From Curtobacterium sp. MCSS17_015 (GTDB lineage Bacteria > Actinomycetota > Actinomycetes > Actinomycetales > Microbacteriaceae): a DNA stretch of 64,000 bases. The notes under the pieces were generated by a model. It searched no databases, was not told the DNA's origin, and was given only the letters and a program-made list of their open reading frames with translations. Below are positions 8,875-17,948 of the stretch, one piece after another. Each line of letters starts with the position of its first letter. The first letter of the stretch is position 1. A program made the translations under genes and the position numbers. The stretch spans positions 2,108,001 through 2,172,000 of the forward strand of contig NZ_CP126256.1 in NCBI RefSeq assembly GCF_003234265.2. Direction: 5' to 3'.

Positions 8875-10161
8875 CTACTGGATCCGCTCGCGCACGATCG
8901 GACCGCGCTCCGGCGCGGAGTCACCGATCGACCAGGCACCCTCGAGCGACTCCAGGGCACGCTCGAACCGGGCGGGCTCGTCGGTGTGCAGCGTCCACAG
9001 GGGCTGCCCGGCAGTGACGGAGTCGCCCGGCTTGACGTGCAGTTCGATGCCGGCGCCGGCCTGCACCGGGTCCTGGGCACGGGCGCGACCGGCACCGAGG
9101 CGCCAGGCCGCGATGCCGAAGGGCAGGGCCTCCTGCGTGGCGAGCACGCCGGACCCGGTCGCGGTGACGACGTGGGTCTCCGCCGCGACGGGCAGCGTGG
9201 CGGCGGCGTCGCCGCCCTGGGCCTCGATCATCCGCCGCCAGGTGTCCATGGCTCGCCCGTCGGCGAGGGCCGCGGCGGGGTCGGCGTCCTGGACCCCGGC
9301 CAGGCGCAGCATCTCCTCGGCGAGCGAGACGGTGAGCTCGACGACGTCGGCGGGGCCACCACCGGCGAGGACCTCGACGGACTCGCGGACCTCGAGGGCG
9401 TTGCCGATCGTGAGGCCGAGCGGGACCTCCATGTCGGTGAGGAGCGCCGAGGTGGCGACGCCCGCGTCCTTGCCGAGGTCGACCATCGTCTGGGCGAGGA
9501 GCTTCGACTGCTCGAAGTCGGCCATGAACGCGCCGGAGCCGAACTTCACGTCGAGGACGAGCGCGGCCGTGCCCTCGGCGATCTTCTTCGACATGATGCT
9601 CGAGGCGATGAGCGGGATGCACTCGACCGTGCCGGTGATGTCCCGCAGGGCGTAGAGCTTCTTGTCGGCGGGCGCCAGCCCCGAGCCGGCAGCGCAGATG
9701 ACGGCGCCGACCTGGTCGAGGATCTCGGTCATCCGCTCGTTCGAGACCGCGGCCTGCCAGCCGGGGATCGACTCGAGCTTGTCGAGCGTGCCCCCGGTGT
9801 GGCCGAGGCCGCGACCGGAGAGCTGCGGCACGGCGACGCCGAACGTGGCGACGAGGGGCGCGAGCGGCAGCGTGATCTTGTCGCCGACGCCACCGGTGGA
9901 GTGCTTGTCGACGGTGGTCTTGCCGAGCGAGCCGAACGACATCCGCTCGCCCGATGCGATCATCGCGAGCGTCAGGTCCTTGATCTCCCGACGCTCCATG
10001 CCGTTGAGGAAGATCGCCATCGCGAGCGCGGCCATCTGCTCGTCACCGACGTAGCCGCGCGTGTACGCGTCGACGAGCCAGTCGATCTCGGCGGTGCTCA
10101 GGGCGTCGCCGGATCGCTTCGTGCGGATGAGGTCGACGGTGTCGAAGGGCTCGACGGCCAT
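8875..10161 (-). CDS. deoA: thymidine phosphorylase
   Basis: Cleaves thymidine or deoxyuridine with phosphate to base plus deoxyribose 1-phosphate. The 428 residues begin MAVEPFDTVDLIRTKRSGD. The phosphate-binding KHSTGGVGDKITL block and the GRGLGHTGGTLDKLE and GTVECIPLIASSIMSKK blocks mark the pyrimidine nucleoside phosphorylase family. The ATG at 10161 is chosen because homology begins there; it lies 4 nt after the cytidine deaminase stop. The gene is last in the bmp-ABC-permease-permease-cdd-deoA order and is followed by a terminator. Confidence 0.94.
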   Translation of the reverse strand: MAVEPFDTVDLIRTKRSGDALSTAEIDWLVDAYTRGYVGDEQMAALAMAIFLNGMERREIKDLTLAMIASGERMSFGSLGKTTVDKHSTGGVGDKITLPLAPLVATFGVAVPQLSGRGLGHTGGTLDKLESIPGWQAAVSNERMTEILDQVGAVICAAGSGLAPADKKLYALRDITGTVECIPLIASSIMSKKIAEGTAALVLDVKFGSGAFMADFEQSKLLAQTMVDLGKDAGVATSALLTDMEVPLGLTIGNALEVRESVEVLAGGGPADVVELTVSLAEEMLRLAGVQDADPAAALADGRAMDTWRRMIEAQGGDAAATLPVAAETHVVTATGSGVLATQEALPFGIAAWRLGAGRARAQDPVQAGAGIELHVKPGDSVTAGQPLWTLHTDEPARFERALESLEGAWSIGDSAPERGPIVRERIQ

Positions 10162-10165
10162 GTGA

Positions 10166-10711
10166 TCAGTGCTCCTGCTGGTAGGTGGCGAGGGTGCGCG
10201 GCCCGAAGGCATCCGGCAGGACCTCGTCGATGGTGCGGATGCCCGAGACGGTCTCGAGGAGCATGCCCTCGGTGGAGTGCTCGAACAGCAGCTGACGGCA
10301 GCGGCCGCACGGCATGAGGGCGGCGCCGTCGCCGTCGACGCAGGTGAACGCGACGAGCTTGCCGCCACCGGTCATGAACAGCTGCGACACGAGCGAGCAC
10401 TCGGCGCAGAGGGTCACGCCGTACGACGCGTTCTCGACGTTGCAGCCGGAGACGATCCGGCCGTCGTCGGTGAGCGCCGCAGCACCCACCGGGAACGACG
10501 AGTACGGCACGTAGGCGCGACCCATCGCGGTCGTGGCGGCTTCGCGGAGCGCGTCCCAGTCGACGTCGACGTCCCCGTCCGTCGCGGTGCTCCCGTCGAT
10601 GGGTGCGTCCGGGTCGGACGGGAGGGCCGTGGCCGGGTCCGTCCAGATCGGCTCCCCCGTCGCGGGGTCGGTGCCCACGCCGTCGTCTCCCGCAGCGTTC
10701 GTGTCGGTCAT
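10166..10711 (-). CDS. cdd: cytidine deaminase
   Basis: Deaminates cytidine and deoxycytidine to (deoxy)uridine, the substrate for the next gene's phosphorylase. The zinc site is complete: CAEC in YGVTLCAECSLV and PCGRCRQLLF. The homodimeric/tetrameric Cdd core is about 130 residues, but this frame has 181: the first ~50 residues are acidic, Pro/Thr/Asp-rich and low in complexity, ending at DVDWDALREAAT. Either this is a disordered extension or the true start lies downstream; no better start with a ribosome-binding site was found. It sits between the second permease gene and deoA. Confidence 0.9.
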   Translation of the reverse strand: MTDTNAAGDDGVGTDPATGEPIWTDPATALPSDPDAPIDGSTATDGDVDVDWDALREAATTAMGRAYVPYSSFPVGAAALTDDGRIVSGCNVENASYGVTLCAECSLVSQLFMTGGGKLVAFTCVDGDGAALMPCGRCRQLLFEHSTEGMLLETVSGIRTIDEVLPDAFGPRTLATYQQEH

Positions 10712-10727
10712 GTGCCGAGCCTCCCGG

Positions 10728-12017
10728 CTAGTTCTTGATGTACGGCTTGCCGGCGGCCGCCGGTCCCCGCGACTGGCCGACCAGGCCGGCCACCGCGAAG
10801 ATCGTGACGACGTAGGGCAGCATGAGCAGGAACTCGCTCGGCACGGGCGAGTTGATGGCGCCGAGCGTGTTCTGCAGGTTCGACGCGAAGCCGAACAGCA
10901 GCGCCGCGAGCGTGGCCCGGATCGGGTCCCACCGGCCGAAGATCACGGCGGCCAGCGCGATGTAGCCCGCGCCGTCGGTCATGTCCTTCGTGAACGGCCC
11001 GACCGCGTCGAGCGTGAAGTACGCACCACCCAGGCCCGCGATCGCACCGGCGAGCGAGACGTTCCAGAACCGCGTGCCGGTGACGTTGATCCCGACGGTG
11101 TCGGCCGCTTCCGGGTGCTCGCCGACCGCACGGAGGCGCAGGCCCCAGCGGGTCTTGAAGAGCGCGAAGGTCACGACGGCGACCGCGATGTACGCCAGGT
11201 ACACGATCACGGTCTGTTCGAACAGCACCGGTCCGATCACCGGGATCTGGTGCAGGACCGGGATCTCGAAGCGCGGGAAGGTGATGCCGACGTTGAGGCG
11301 CTCCTCGTCCGGCGAGAGCACCTGCGAGTACAGGAAGCCGGTGAGGCCGGAGATGAAGGCGTTGATGACGACGCCGACGATGACCTGGTCGACGAGGTAC
11401 TTGATGCTGAACGCCGCGAGGACGAACGACACGAGCACACCCGCGACGAGGGCGCCGACGAGACCGACCCAGGCGGACCCGGTGATCGAGGCGATCAGGG
11501 CGGACGTGAACGCACCGGCGAGGAACTGGCCCTCGATCGCGATGTTGACCACACCGACCCGCTCCGAGATGACGCCGCCGAGCGCACCGAACACGAGCGG
11601 GACGCTGAGGCCGATCGCGCCGACCAGCAGGCCGGGCAGCGGGATCGTCTTGTCGGAGGCCGCCCAGGTGAGGAACCCGACGACGAACACGACCGCGAAG
11701 GCGCTCGTCAACCACAGCGGCACGGGCCGGAACCGGCCGACCAGCACGAACGACGCCGCCGTGGCGAGGGACAGGAGCACGACGACGACCACACCGGTCG
11801 GGAGGGCGGGCAGGCCGACGTCCGGCAGCTGCACGAAGTCGCCGGGGTTGGCGAGGCGGAACGTCGTCGTCCCGCCTCGGCCGACGCCGAGGAACAGGAC
11901 GGCGGCGAGCACCGTGAAGACGACGAAGGCGACGGGTGCCTTCCAGCTCCTGGTGGTCTCGACCGGACGGTCGGCGACGGACGCGGTCGGGTCCGCGGTG
12001 GGGCTGATGGTGCTCAC
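10728..12017 (-). CDS. nucleoside ABC transporter permease (second)
   Basis: A BPD_transp_2-type permease of the BmpC/NupQ-like class, 429 residues with about ten hydrophobic segments. The GVISERVGVVNIAIEGQ segment and the GENP-like VGEHPEAADTVGIN loop are hallmarks of nucleoside/sugar permeases paired with double-ATPase subunits. The N-terminal ~30 residues are polar. The GTG at 12017 overlaps the first permease's stop (GTGA). It forms the membrane channel with the gene upstream, powered by the ATPase at 13411-14931. Confidence 0.92.
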   Translation of the reverse strand: MSTISPTADPTASVADRPVETTRSWKAPVAFVVFTVLAAVLFLGVGRGGTTTFRLANPGDFVQLPDVGLPALPTGVVVVVLLSLATAASFVLVGRFRPVPLWLTSAFAVVFVVGFLTWAASDKTIPLPGLLVGAIGLSVPLVFGALGGVISERVGVVNIAIEGQFLAGAFTSALIASITGSAWVGLVGALVAGVLVSFVLAAFSIKYLVDQVIVGVVINAFISGLTGFLYSQVLSPDEERLNVGITFPRFEIPVLHQIPVIGPVLFEQTVIVYLAYIAVAVVTFALFKTRWGLRLRAVGEHPEAADTVGINVTGTRFWNVSLAGAIAGLGGAYFTLDAVGPFTKDMTDGAGYIALAAVIFGRWDPIRATLAALLFGFASNLQNTLGAINSPVPSEFLLMLPYVVTIFAVAGLVGQSRGPAAAGKPYIKN

Positions 12018-13414
12018 GCGGCGACCGCCTTCCGCTTGGTGCTGTGCTTGGTGCGACGGCGGGCGCCCGGCTGCGGGATCCGGAAGATCGCGCGGACGAG
12101 CGGCGGGGCCGCGATGAACAGGACGATGAGGGCCTGGATGACATCGACGATGTCGATCGGGATACCGCCCGCGGCCTGCATGGCGTACCCGCCGTTCTTC
12201 AGCACGCCGAACAGGATCGCCGCCCAGAAGGTACCCCAGGGCTTCGAGCGACCGAGGAGCGCGACCGTGATGGCGTCGAAGCCGATGCCGGCGTCGATGC
12301 CCGACGTGAAGCCGGTCGTGACGGCGCCCTCCACCTGGTAGGCGCCCGCGATGCCGATGAGCCCACCGGAGATCACGAGCACCCAGATGGTGAGGCTCGG
12401 CACGCTCATCCCGGCGACCCGTGCGGCGCGGGGGTTCTCGCCGATCGTCCGGAAGCGGAAGCCGAGCGAGGACTTGTTGAGGAGCCACCAGACGACGACC
12501 ACGGCGAGGATCGCGACGATGAAGCCGACGTTGATGCCGAAGCGCGGTCCGAAGAGCGCCGGCAGCAGGGCGCTGTCCTTCGTCGCCGGGGAGATCGGGT
12601 TCGGGCTCCCACCGGCCTGCAGCAGCCCGGGAGTGCGGAGCATGAAGGAGAGCAGGTACAGGGCGACGTAGTTGAGCATGATCGTCAGGACGACCTCGTT
12701 GGCACCGGTCCGGGCCTTGAGGACGCCGACGATGCCGGCCCAGACCGCTCCGCCGACGATGCCGGCGAGGATCGTGAGCGGGATGTGCACCGCTGCCGGC
12801 AGGTCGAACGAGAAGCCGACCCAGCCCGCTGCCGCGGCGGCGATGAGGACCTGCCCCTGGCCGCCGATGTTGAACAGGCCGGCGCGGAACGCCACGGCGA
12901 CGCCGAGACCGGCGACCACCAGCGGCACCGCGTAGTCGACGGACCGGGTGATCGGGGTGATCGCACTCGCGAACGACGGGGCGCCGAAGTTGACGACCGA
13001 TCCCTGGAAGAGCGACGAGTACGAGCCGCCGACCGCAGTGCCGATCGCGCGCAGCATGTCGGTCGGGCGGGCGAAGAAGTACCCGGCCGCGGCCTGGACG
13101 TCCTTGTCGGTCAGGGCGATGAGGACGCCGCTCGCGACGAGGGCGAGGACGACGGCGAGCACGGTGGTGAGGACGGAGCCGTTGACGATGCTGCGCATCG
13201 CGTCGCTCCAGCGGCCGTCGCCGCCCTCGCGGCGCTCGCTGTCGGCCGCCGAGTCGGTCATCAGGTGCGGGGGGCCGGCGACCTCCTGCAGGCGGTCGTC
13301 GACGGCCGGTACGGCGGCGGAGTCGGTCGGGAGGCCCGTGGTCGCGTCGACGGGGGGCGTGCTGCGGTCCGACGGCGGGGTGGCGCCGCCGTGCTCCGGC
13401 GTGGTGTCGCTCAC
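12014..13414 (-). CDS. nucleoside ABC transporter permease (first)
   Basis: 466 residues. A hydrophilic, Pro/Asp-rich N-terminal region of about 75 residues precedes around ten membrane spans. FRAGLFNIGGQGQVLIAAAAAG, given here only as the core FNIGGQGQ, and the IGENPRAARVAGM cytoplasmic loop identify the BPD_transp_2 nucleoside/ribose class. The long cytosolic N-terminus is unusual for the family but common in high-GC actinobacteria. The GTG start at 13414 overlaps the ATPase stop (GTGA), showing tight translational coupling. Confidence 0.92.
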   Translation of the reverse strand: MSDTTPEHGGATPPSDRSTPPVDATTGLPTDSAAVPAVDDRLQEVAGPPHLMTDSAADSERREGGDGRWSDAMRSIVNGSVLTTVLAVVLALVASGVLIALTDKDVQAAAGYFFARPTDMLRAIGTAVGGSYSSLFQGSVVNFGAPSFASAITPITRSVDYAVPLVVAGLGVAVAFRAGLFNIGGQGQVLIAAAAAGWVGFSFDLPAAVHIPLTILAGIVGGAVWAGIVGVLKARTGANEVVLTIMLNYVALYLLSFMLRTPGLLQAGGSPNPISPATKDSALLPALFGPRFGINVGFIVAILAVVVVWWLLNKSSLGFRFRTIGENPRAARVAGMSVPSLTIWVLVISGGLIGIAGAYQVEGAVTTGFTSGIDAGIGFDAITVALLGRSKPWGTFWAAILFGVLKNGGYAMQAAGGIPIDIVDVIQALIVLFIAAPPLVRAIFRIPQPGARRRTKHSTKRKAVAA

Positions 13415-14931
13415 GCGGCGAGCTCCGTTCCTGCGGGCAGTTCGCCCGCCATCATGAGTCCGAGGACGTCCCGGGGGGTGGACGCCGGGACGATCCCGAC
13501 GATGGCGCCGCGGTACATCACGGCGATCCGGTCGGCGAGCGCGACGACCTCGTCGAGCTCGGTGGAGACGACGATCACCGGGACGCCGCTGTCACGGGTC
13601 TCGACGATGCGCTTGTGCACGAACTCGATCGAGCCGACGTCGATGCCGCGCGTGGGCTGCGCGGCCACGAAGAGCCGAAGGGGCCGGCTCAGCTCGCGGG
13701 CGAGGACGATCTTCTGCTGGTTGCCGCCGGAGAGCCGCCCGGCGGCCGTGGTCCGTCCGGGCGTGCGGATGTCGAACTCGGCGATCTTCTCGTCGGCGAA
13801 GGTGTCACGCTCGGCGGCGCGGATGGTGCCGACGCGGACGAACTCGGCGGCATCGGCACGGTCGAGCATGAGGTTCTCGGCGATCGTGAACTCCCCGACC
13901 AGCCCGTCCTCCTTGCGGTCCTCGGGCACGAAGCCGACACCCGCGTCGAGGATCTGCTTGACACTGCGGCCGGTGACCTCGCGACCGTCGAGCGTGATGC
14001 GGCCGGAGCGGACCGGCTCGAGGCCCATGATCGCCTCGGTGAGCTCGGTCTGGCCGTTGCCCTGCACGCCGGCGATGGCGAGCACCTCACCGCGACGGAC
14101 CGTGAAGGACACGTCGTCCACGAGCACGATGCCGTCCGCGTCGGTGACCGTCAGGTCCTCGACGACCAGCGCGGCCTCCCCCGGGGTCGCCGGCGCCTTG
14201 TCGACGACGAGTTCGACGCTGCGACCGACCATGAGCGCGGCCAGCTCGCTGTTCGACGCGGTCGGCGATGCCTCTCCGACGACCTTGCCGAGGCGGATGA
14301 CGGTGATGCGGTCGGCGACCTCGCGCACCTCACGGAGCTTGTGCGTGATGAAGACGATGGCGGTGCCGGCTTCGCGGAGCTGGCGCATGATGCCCATCAG
14401 CTCGTCGGTCTCCTGCGGGGTGAGGACGGCCGTCGGCTCGTCGAACACCAGGACCGAGGCGTCACGGGACAGCGCCTTGATGATCTCGACGCGCTGCTGC
14501 ACACCGACCGGCAGGTCACCGACCCGCGCGTCGGGGTCGACGTCGAAGCCGAACCGCGCGGAGATCTCGCGCACGCGCTTGCGGGCGCCGGCGAGGTCGA
14601 GACGCCCGCCGAACGCCGTCTCCTCCTGCCCGAGCATGACGTTCTCGGCGACGGTGAAGACCGGGACGAGCATGAAGTGCTGGTGCACCATGCCGATGCC
14701 GGAGCGCATGGCGTCGCCGGGCCCGTCGAAGTGCTGGACGACGTCGTCGAGCAGGATCTCGCCCTCGTCGGCCTGGTACATGCCGTAGAGGACGTTCATG
14801 AGGGTCGACTTGCCCGCACCGTTCTCGCCGAGGAGACAGTGCACCTCGCCCGGTTCCACGGTGATCGAGATGTGGTCGTTGGCGACCAGGGTGCCGAACC
14901 GCTTCGTGATGCCGCGGAGTTCGAGCTTCAT
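13411..14931 (-). CDS. nucleoside ABC transporter ATP-binding protein (two ABC domains)
   Basis: 506 residues with tandem ATPase domains, as in RbsA/NupO-type subunits. The first domain has a Walker A of GENGAGKST near residue 35 and a relaxed signature LPVGVQQRVEI; the second has a degenerate Walker A (GVQGNGQTE) and a good signature LSGGNQQKIVLAREL. GFVPEDRKEDGLV is typical of the class. It powers the two permeases encoded downstream. The minus-strand -10 TAGACT lies 7 nt before the ATG, so it may be transcribed independently of the terminator that follows the lipoprotein gene. Confidence 0.94.
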   Translation of the reverse strand: MKLELRGITKRFGTLVANDHISITVEPGEVHCLLGENGAGKSTLMNVLYGMYQADEGEILLDDVVQHFDGPGDAMRSGIGMVHQHFMLVPVFTVAENVMLGQEETAFGGRLDLAGARKRVREISARFGFDVDPDARVGDLPVGVQQRVEIIKALSRDASVLVFDEPTAVLTPQETDELMGIMRQLREAGTAIVFITHKLREVREVADRITVIRLGKVVGEASPTASNSELAALMVGRSVELVVDKAPATPGEAALVVEDLTVTDADGIVLVDDVSFTVRRGEVLAIAGVQGNGQTELTEAIMGLEPVRSGRITLDGREVTGRSVKQILDAGVGFVPEDRKEDGLVGEFTIAENLMLDRADAAEFVRVGTIRAAERDTFADEKIAEFDIRTPGRTTAAGRLSGGNQQKIVLARELSRPLRLFVAAQPTRGIDVGSIEFVHKRIVETRDSGVPVIVVSTELDEVVALADRIAVMYRGAIVGIVPASTPRDVLGLMMAGELPAGTELAA

Positions 14932-14938
14932 GTCGGAG

Positions 14939-14944
14939 AGTCTA
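14939..14944 (-). promoter_or_regulatory. leaderless-type -10 element of the ABC ATPase gene
   Basis: Minus-strand TAGACT, 7 nt before the ATG at 14931 and downstream of the bmp terminator. It would let the transporter genes be expressed separately from the abundant binding protein. Confidence 0.45.
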
Positions 14945-14982
14945 TTTCTGTCTCGGGTGCGCGACGGTCTCCGTGCGCGCGA

Positions 14983-15018
14983 GAACGCGGGCGGAGGAGT
15001 GCTCCCCCGCCCGCGTTC
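14983..15018 (-). terminator. terminator/attenuator after the BMP lipoprotein gene
   Basis: Perfect 12-bp stem (GAACGCGGGCGG at 14983-14994 with 15007-15018) with further G-C pairing inside the loop. It begins 7 bp after the bmp stop codon, so it probably lowers expression of the transporter genes relative to the binding protein. Confidence 0.75.
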
Positions 15019-15024
15019 GACGGA

Positions 15025-16098
15025 CTACTTGACGGTGGCCTCGGTCTCGACCTCGATCGAGCCGTCGATGATGCCGGCCTTGATCTCGTCGAGCTCACCC
15101 TGCAGACCCGAGTCGACCTTGGACTCGTAGTCGTGGAACGGCGCGATGCCGACGCCGTCGTTCTCGAGCGTGCCGACGTACGGGGTCTTCGCGAAGTCGC
15201 CCTTGGCGGCCTGCTCGACGACGTCCTTGACGGCGGGCTTCATGCCCTTCTCGATCGAGGTGAAGGCGATGTCCTTGTAGCGGGGGTCGGCCTCGTAGAG
15301 GTCGCTGTCCGCGCCGATCAGGACCGAACCGTTGCCGGCGTCCTTGATCGCCTCGGCGGCGCTCTGGTAGATCGGCCCGCCGACCGGCAGGATCACGTCG
15401 GCGTCCTGGTCGAGCAGCGACTGCGCGACCGACTTCGCCTGGGTGCCGGCCTCGAAGCCGCCGGTGAAGGAGCCCTTCTGGCTCGCGACGTCCCAGCCGA
15501 CGACCTTGACGTCCTTCTTCTTCTGCTCGTTGTAGTACTCGACGCCGTCCGCGAAGCCGTCCATGAAGATGGTGACGGTCGGGATCTGCATGCCACCGAA
15601 GGTGCCGACGACGCCGGACTTCGAGTAGGACGCGGCCGCGTAGCCGGCGAGGAAGGCGGCCTGCGAGGTGTCGAAGGTGATCGGCTTGACGTTCTCGGCG
15701 TCGATCGAGTTGTCGTCGATGATCGCGAAGTCGGTGTCCGGGTTGGCCTCGGCCTGCTTCTTCGTCGAGGCGGCGAGGTTGAACCCGACCGTGACGACGA
15801 GGTTGCAGTTCTGGCTGACGAGCTGCTGGATGTTCGAGTCGTAGACGGTGGCGTCCTTGGACTCGGCCTTCTTGTACTGGGCGCCGATCTCGTCCGCGGC
15901 CGAGACCATGCCCTCGTAGCCGAGCTGGTTGAACGACTTGTCGTCGAATCCACCGGCGTCGGACACCATGCAGGGCAGGAAGTCGGACTTCTTGGACGAG
16001 CTGGACTCGGACGGGGCGGACGCACAGCCGGCGAGCACGGCGACGGTGCCGACGAGCGCGAGGCCGCTCATGGCGATGCGACGGGAACGAGATGACAC
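15025..16098 (-). CDS. BMP-family nucleoside-binding lipoprotein
   Basis: The extracellular substrate-binding component of the adjacent ABC importer. The GTG at 16098 is chosen because GGAGGAAC sits just upstream and the protein then starts with basic residues, a hydrophobic stretch and the lipobox LAGC: the cysteine is lipidated after signal peptidase II cleavage. A Ser-rich linker precedes the periplasmic-binding fold. MVSDAGGFDDKSFNQLGYEG is the BMP family hallmark for purine nucleoside binding. 357 residues, normal length. Its high rank at the head of the cdd-deoA block supports nucleoside rather than sugar uptake. Confidence 0.94.
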   Translation of the reverse strand: MSSRSRRIAMSGLALVGTVAVLAGCASAPSESSSSKKSDFLPCMVSDAGGFDDKSFNQLGYEGMVSAADEIGAQYKKAESKDATVYDSNIQQLVSQNCNLVVTVGFNLAASTKKQAEANPDTDFAIIDDNSIDAENVKPITFDTSQAAFLAGYAAASYSKSGVVGTFGGMQIPTVTIFMDGFADGVEYYNEQKKKDVKVVGWDVASQKGSFTGGFEAGTQAKSVAQSLLDQDADVILPVGGPIYQSAAEAIKDAGNGSVLIGADSDLYEADPRYKDIAFTSIEKGMKPAVKDVVEQAAKGDFAKTPYVGTLENDGVGIAPFHDYESKVDSGLQGELDEIKAGIIDGSIEVETEATVK

Positions 16099-16161
16099 GG
16101 GGGTTCCTCCGGGGAGATCGGGAGTCGGCCCGGAGTCACTGCGCACCGGGCGATCGTGAGG

Positions 16162-16167
16162 ACAGTA
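16162..16167 (-). promoter_or_regulatory. -10 element upstream of the BMP lipoprotein gene
   Basis: Minus-strand TACTGT about 64 nt before the GTG start, giving a leader of roughly 55 nt that contains the ribosome-binding site. Further upstream (about 16216-16250) GTTACG and CGTAAC form a spaced inverted repeat that could be an operator. Otherwise nothing is seen between 16168 and 16369. Confidence 0.35.
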
Positions 16168-16369
16168 CACGACCGGCCGGGCGGTGCAGGACCCCTCCGG
16201 ACGCCCTCCGGCATCGGTTACGTGATCGCGACCGCGTCGTAACGCGCCGGAAACGCGATGGTCCGCCCGTGACCCCAGTTCGCGGGGTTTCGTGATGGAG
16301 CGCTACAGCCGGGCCCCGGCCTGGAGGATCGCGCAGGCATCCCGCACATCCACCCGTCCAACGCGTGGT

Positions 16370-16593
16370 TCAGGAGTCAAAGTCGGCGAGCACTCCTGCG
16401 AGCTTGCCACGGTCCTCCGCTTCGATGAGGCCAGCCTCGCGGAACCGATCGGCGTAGGCACCGGAGAAGTCCTGTGGCCCCGTGGCCACCGCTCCGAGCG
16501 CTTGCCGGCCTGCCCACGCAGCACGCTGTCGGCGGTACGCAGCGCACGGCGCAGTGCGGATGCGTCCCCCGCGTCGTACTCGATGTCCGCCAT
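16370..16593 (-). pseudogene. frameshifted, truncated remnant of a WXG/T7SS-type N-terminal domain
   Basis: The ATG at 16593 opens a frame reading MADIEYDAGDASALRRALR with a helical LRGQAG continuation. Near 16495 the sense continues in another frame as GAVATGPQDFSGAYADRF and then REAGLIEAEDRGKLAGVLAD, ending at a stop around 16370. Joined, the pieces give about 74 helical residues that resemble the N-terminal helical-hairpin domain of large ESX/T7SS-linked exported proteins of Microbacteriaceae. One indel plus early truncation indicates decay. Family assignment is from memory of that domain's wording and is moderate. No secretion genes are near. Confidence 0.5.
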
Positions 16594-16683
16594 GCTCGCT
16601 CCCCCGCTCGCAGTTGCCCCGAGACGACGACACCGCCGCTCCCCCGTCCGGTCGACCCACCCCGCGCCACCGAACCGTGCTCG

Positions 16684-17799
16684 TCAGAGCACGTCGTCCC
16701 GCCCGCTGATCTTCAGCGCGTCCACCACGCCCTTGACCCGCTGAGCGTTCGCGCTGGTGGTCACGAGCAGCGCGTCCGGGGTGTCGACGACGACGATGTC
16801 GTCCACCCCGATGAGCGAGATCAGCCGGTTGCTCTGCGACACGACGATGCCGCTGGCGGAGTCGGCCAGGATGCGCGCGTTGTCGCCGAGCACGGCCAGG
16901 TTGTTCTTCCGCCCGCCGGACTGCAGCTTCGCGAGCGAGGCGAAGTCGCCCACGTCGTCCCAGTCGAAGTCACCGGGGACGACCGCCATCCGACCGGCCG
17001 CGGCGGCCGGCTCGGCGACCGTGTAGTCGATGGCGATCTTCTTCAGGCCCGGCCAGATGCGGTCGACGACGGCACCGCGCGCGGGGGTGTCCCAGGCGGC
17101 GGCGAGTTCCTCGATGCCGGCGAGCAGGTCCGGCTCTGTCCGCCCGATCTCGGCGAGGAGCACGTCGGCGCGGCTGATGAACATGCCGGCGTTCCAGAGG
17201 TACGACCCGCTCGCGACGTACTTCTGGGCGGTCTTCAGGTTCGGCTTCTCGACGAAGGACCGGACGGCGTGTGCGGTCGTCGCCCCCTCGGCGCCGAGGG
17301 ACTCGTCGGCGGCGTGGATGTACCCGAAGCCGATCGCGGGCTCGGAGGGGGTGATGCCGATCGTGGTGATGTACCCGGCACGGGCGGCGGCGACGGCTTC
17401 GCGCACGGACCGGCGGAAGCCGCGTGCGTCCCCGATCACGTGGTCGGCGGCGAAGGAGCCGATGACGACGTCCGGCTCACGTCGGTGCAGGATCGCTGCG
17501 GCGAGCCCGATCGCCGCGGTGGAGTCCTTCGGCTCGCTCTCGAGCACGATGTTGTGGTCCTCGACGCCGGGCAGCTGCGACTCGACCGCGACCCGGTGGG
17601 CCCGACCGGTGACCACCATGATCCGGTCCGGGCCGGCGAGCGGCGCCAGGCGGTCCCAGGTCTGTCGGAGCAACGACGAGCCGGAGCCGGTCAGGTCGTG
17701 CAGGAACTTGGGGGCGTCGGCGCGCGAGAGCGGCCACAGGCGCGAGCCGATCCCGCCGGCCGGGATGATCGCGTAGAAGTCGTCGAGTGCGTCCGTCAC
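16684..17799 (-). CDS. manC: mannose-1-phosphate guanylyltransferase
   Basis: Makes GDP-mannose from mannose 1-phosphate and GTP for cell-envelope mannosylation. The N-terminal nucleotidyltransferase motif PAGGIGSRLWPLSR spans about residues 13-26. VIGSFAADHVI and SFVEKPNLKTAQKY are the metal/substrate blocks, and LWNAGMFISRADVLL completes the family pattern. 371 residues: transferase domain only, without the C-terminal isomerase part of bifunctional enzymes. The GTG at 17799 has TACGGT 6 nt upstream (leaderless pattern). It is divergent from a GT4 glycosyltransferase, which plausibly uses the product. Confidence 0.92.
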   Translation of the reverse strand: MTDALDDFYAIIPAGGIGSRLWPLSRADAPKFLHDLTGSGSSLLRQTWDRLAPLAGPDRIMVVTGRAHRVAVESQLPGVEDHNIVLESEPKDSTAAIGLAAAILHRREPDVVIGSFAADHVIGDARGFRRSVREAVAAARAGYITTIGITPSEPAIGFGYIHAADESLGAEGATTAHAVRSFVEKPNLKTAQKYVASGSYLWNAGMFISRADVLLAEIGRTEPDLLAGIEELAAAWDTPARGAVVDRIWPGLKKIAIDYTVAEPAAAAGRMAVVPGDFDWDDVGDFASLAKLQSGGRKNNLAVLGDNARILADSASGIVVSQSNRLISLIGVDDIVVVDTPDALLVTTSANAQRVKGVVDALKISGRDDVL

Positions 17800-17805
17800 G
17801 CGCCC

Positions 17806-17811
17806 ACCGTA
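17806..17811 (-). promoter_or_regulatory. leaderless-type -10 element of manC
   Basis: Minus-strand TACGGT, 6 nt before the manC GTG at 17799. It lies in the 149-bp divergent interval shared with the glycosyltransferase gene; no clear operator is seen there. Confidence 0.45.
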
Positions 17812-17948
17812 CCGGCGTGCCGGGGAAGCAGCTGGACACGGCCTGGACACGTCGTCGACCGCTCCGGCGGAGCGCGCACGCTCTGTTCACCCCTCGCGTG
17901 CGCCACGTTCACGTTGCGCCCCCCGCTCGTCCACGCGACGGCGTGAAC

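Noticed and set aside
13615..16095. An 826-codon plus-strand frame over the ABC ATPase and BMP genes
   Set aside because: Asp/Arg/Val-rich shadow of confidently identified minus-strand genes; no ribosome-binding site or motif.
16303..16593. A continuous 96-codon minus-strand frame covering the WXG-like remnant
   Set aside because: After about residue 33 its sequence loses sense, while another frame carries the expected continuation; treated as a frameshifted pseudogene instead.
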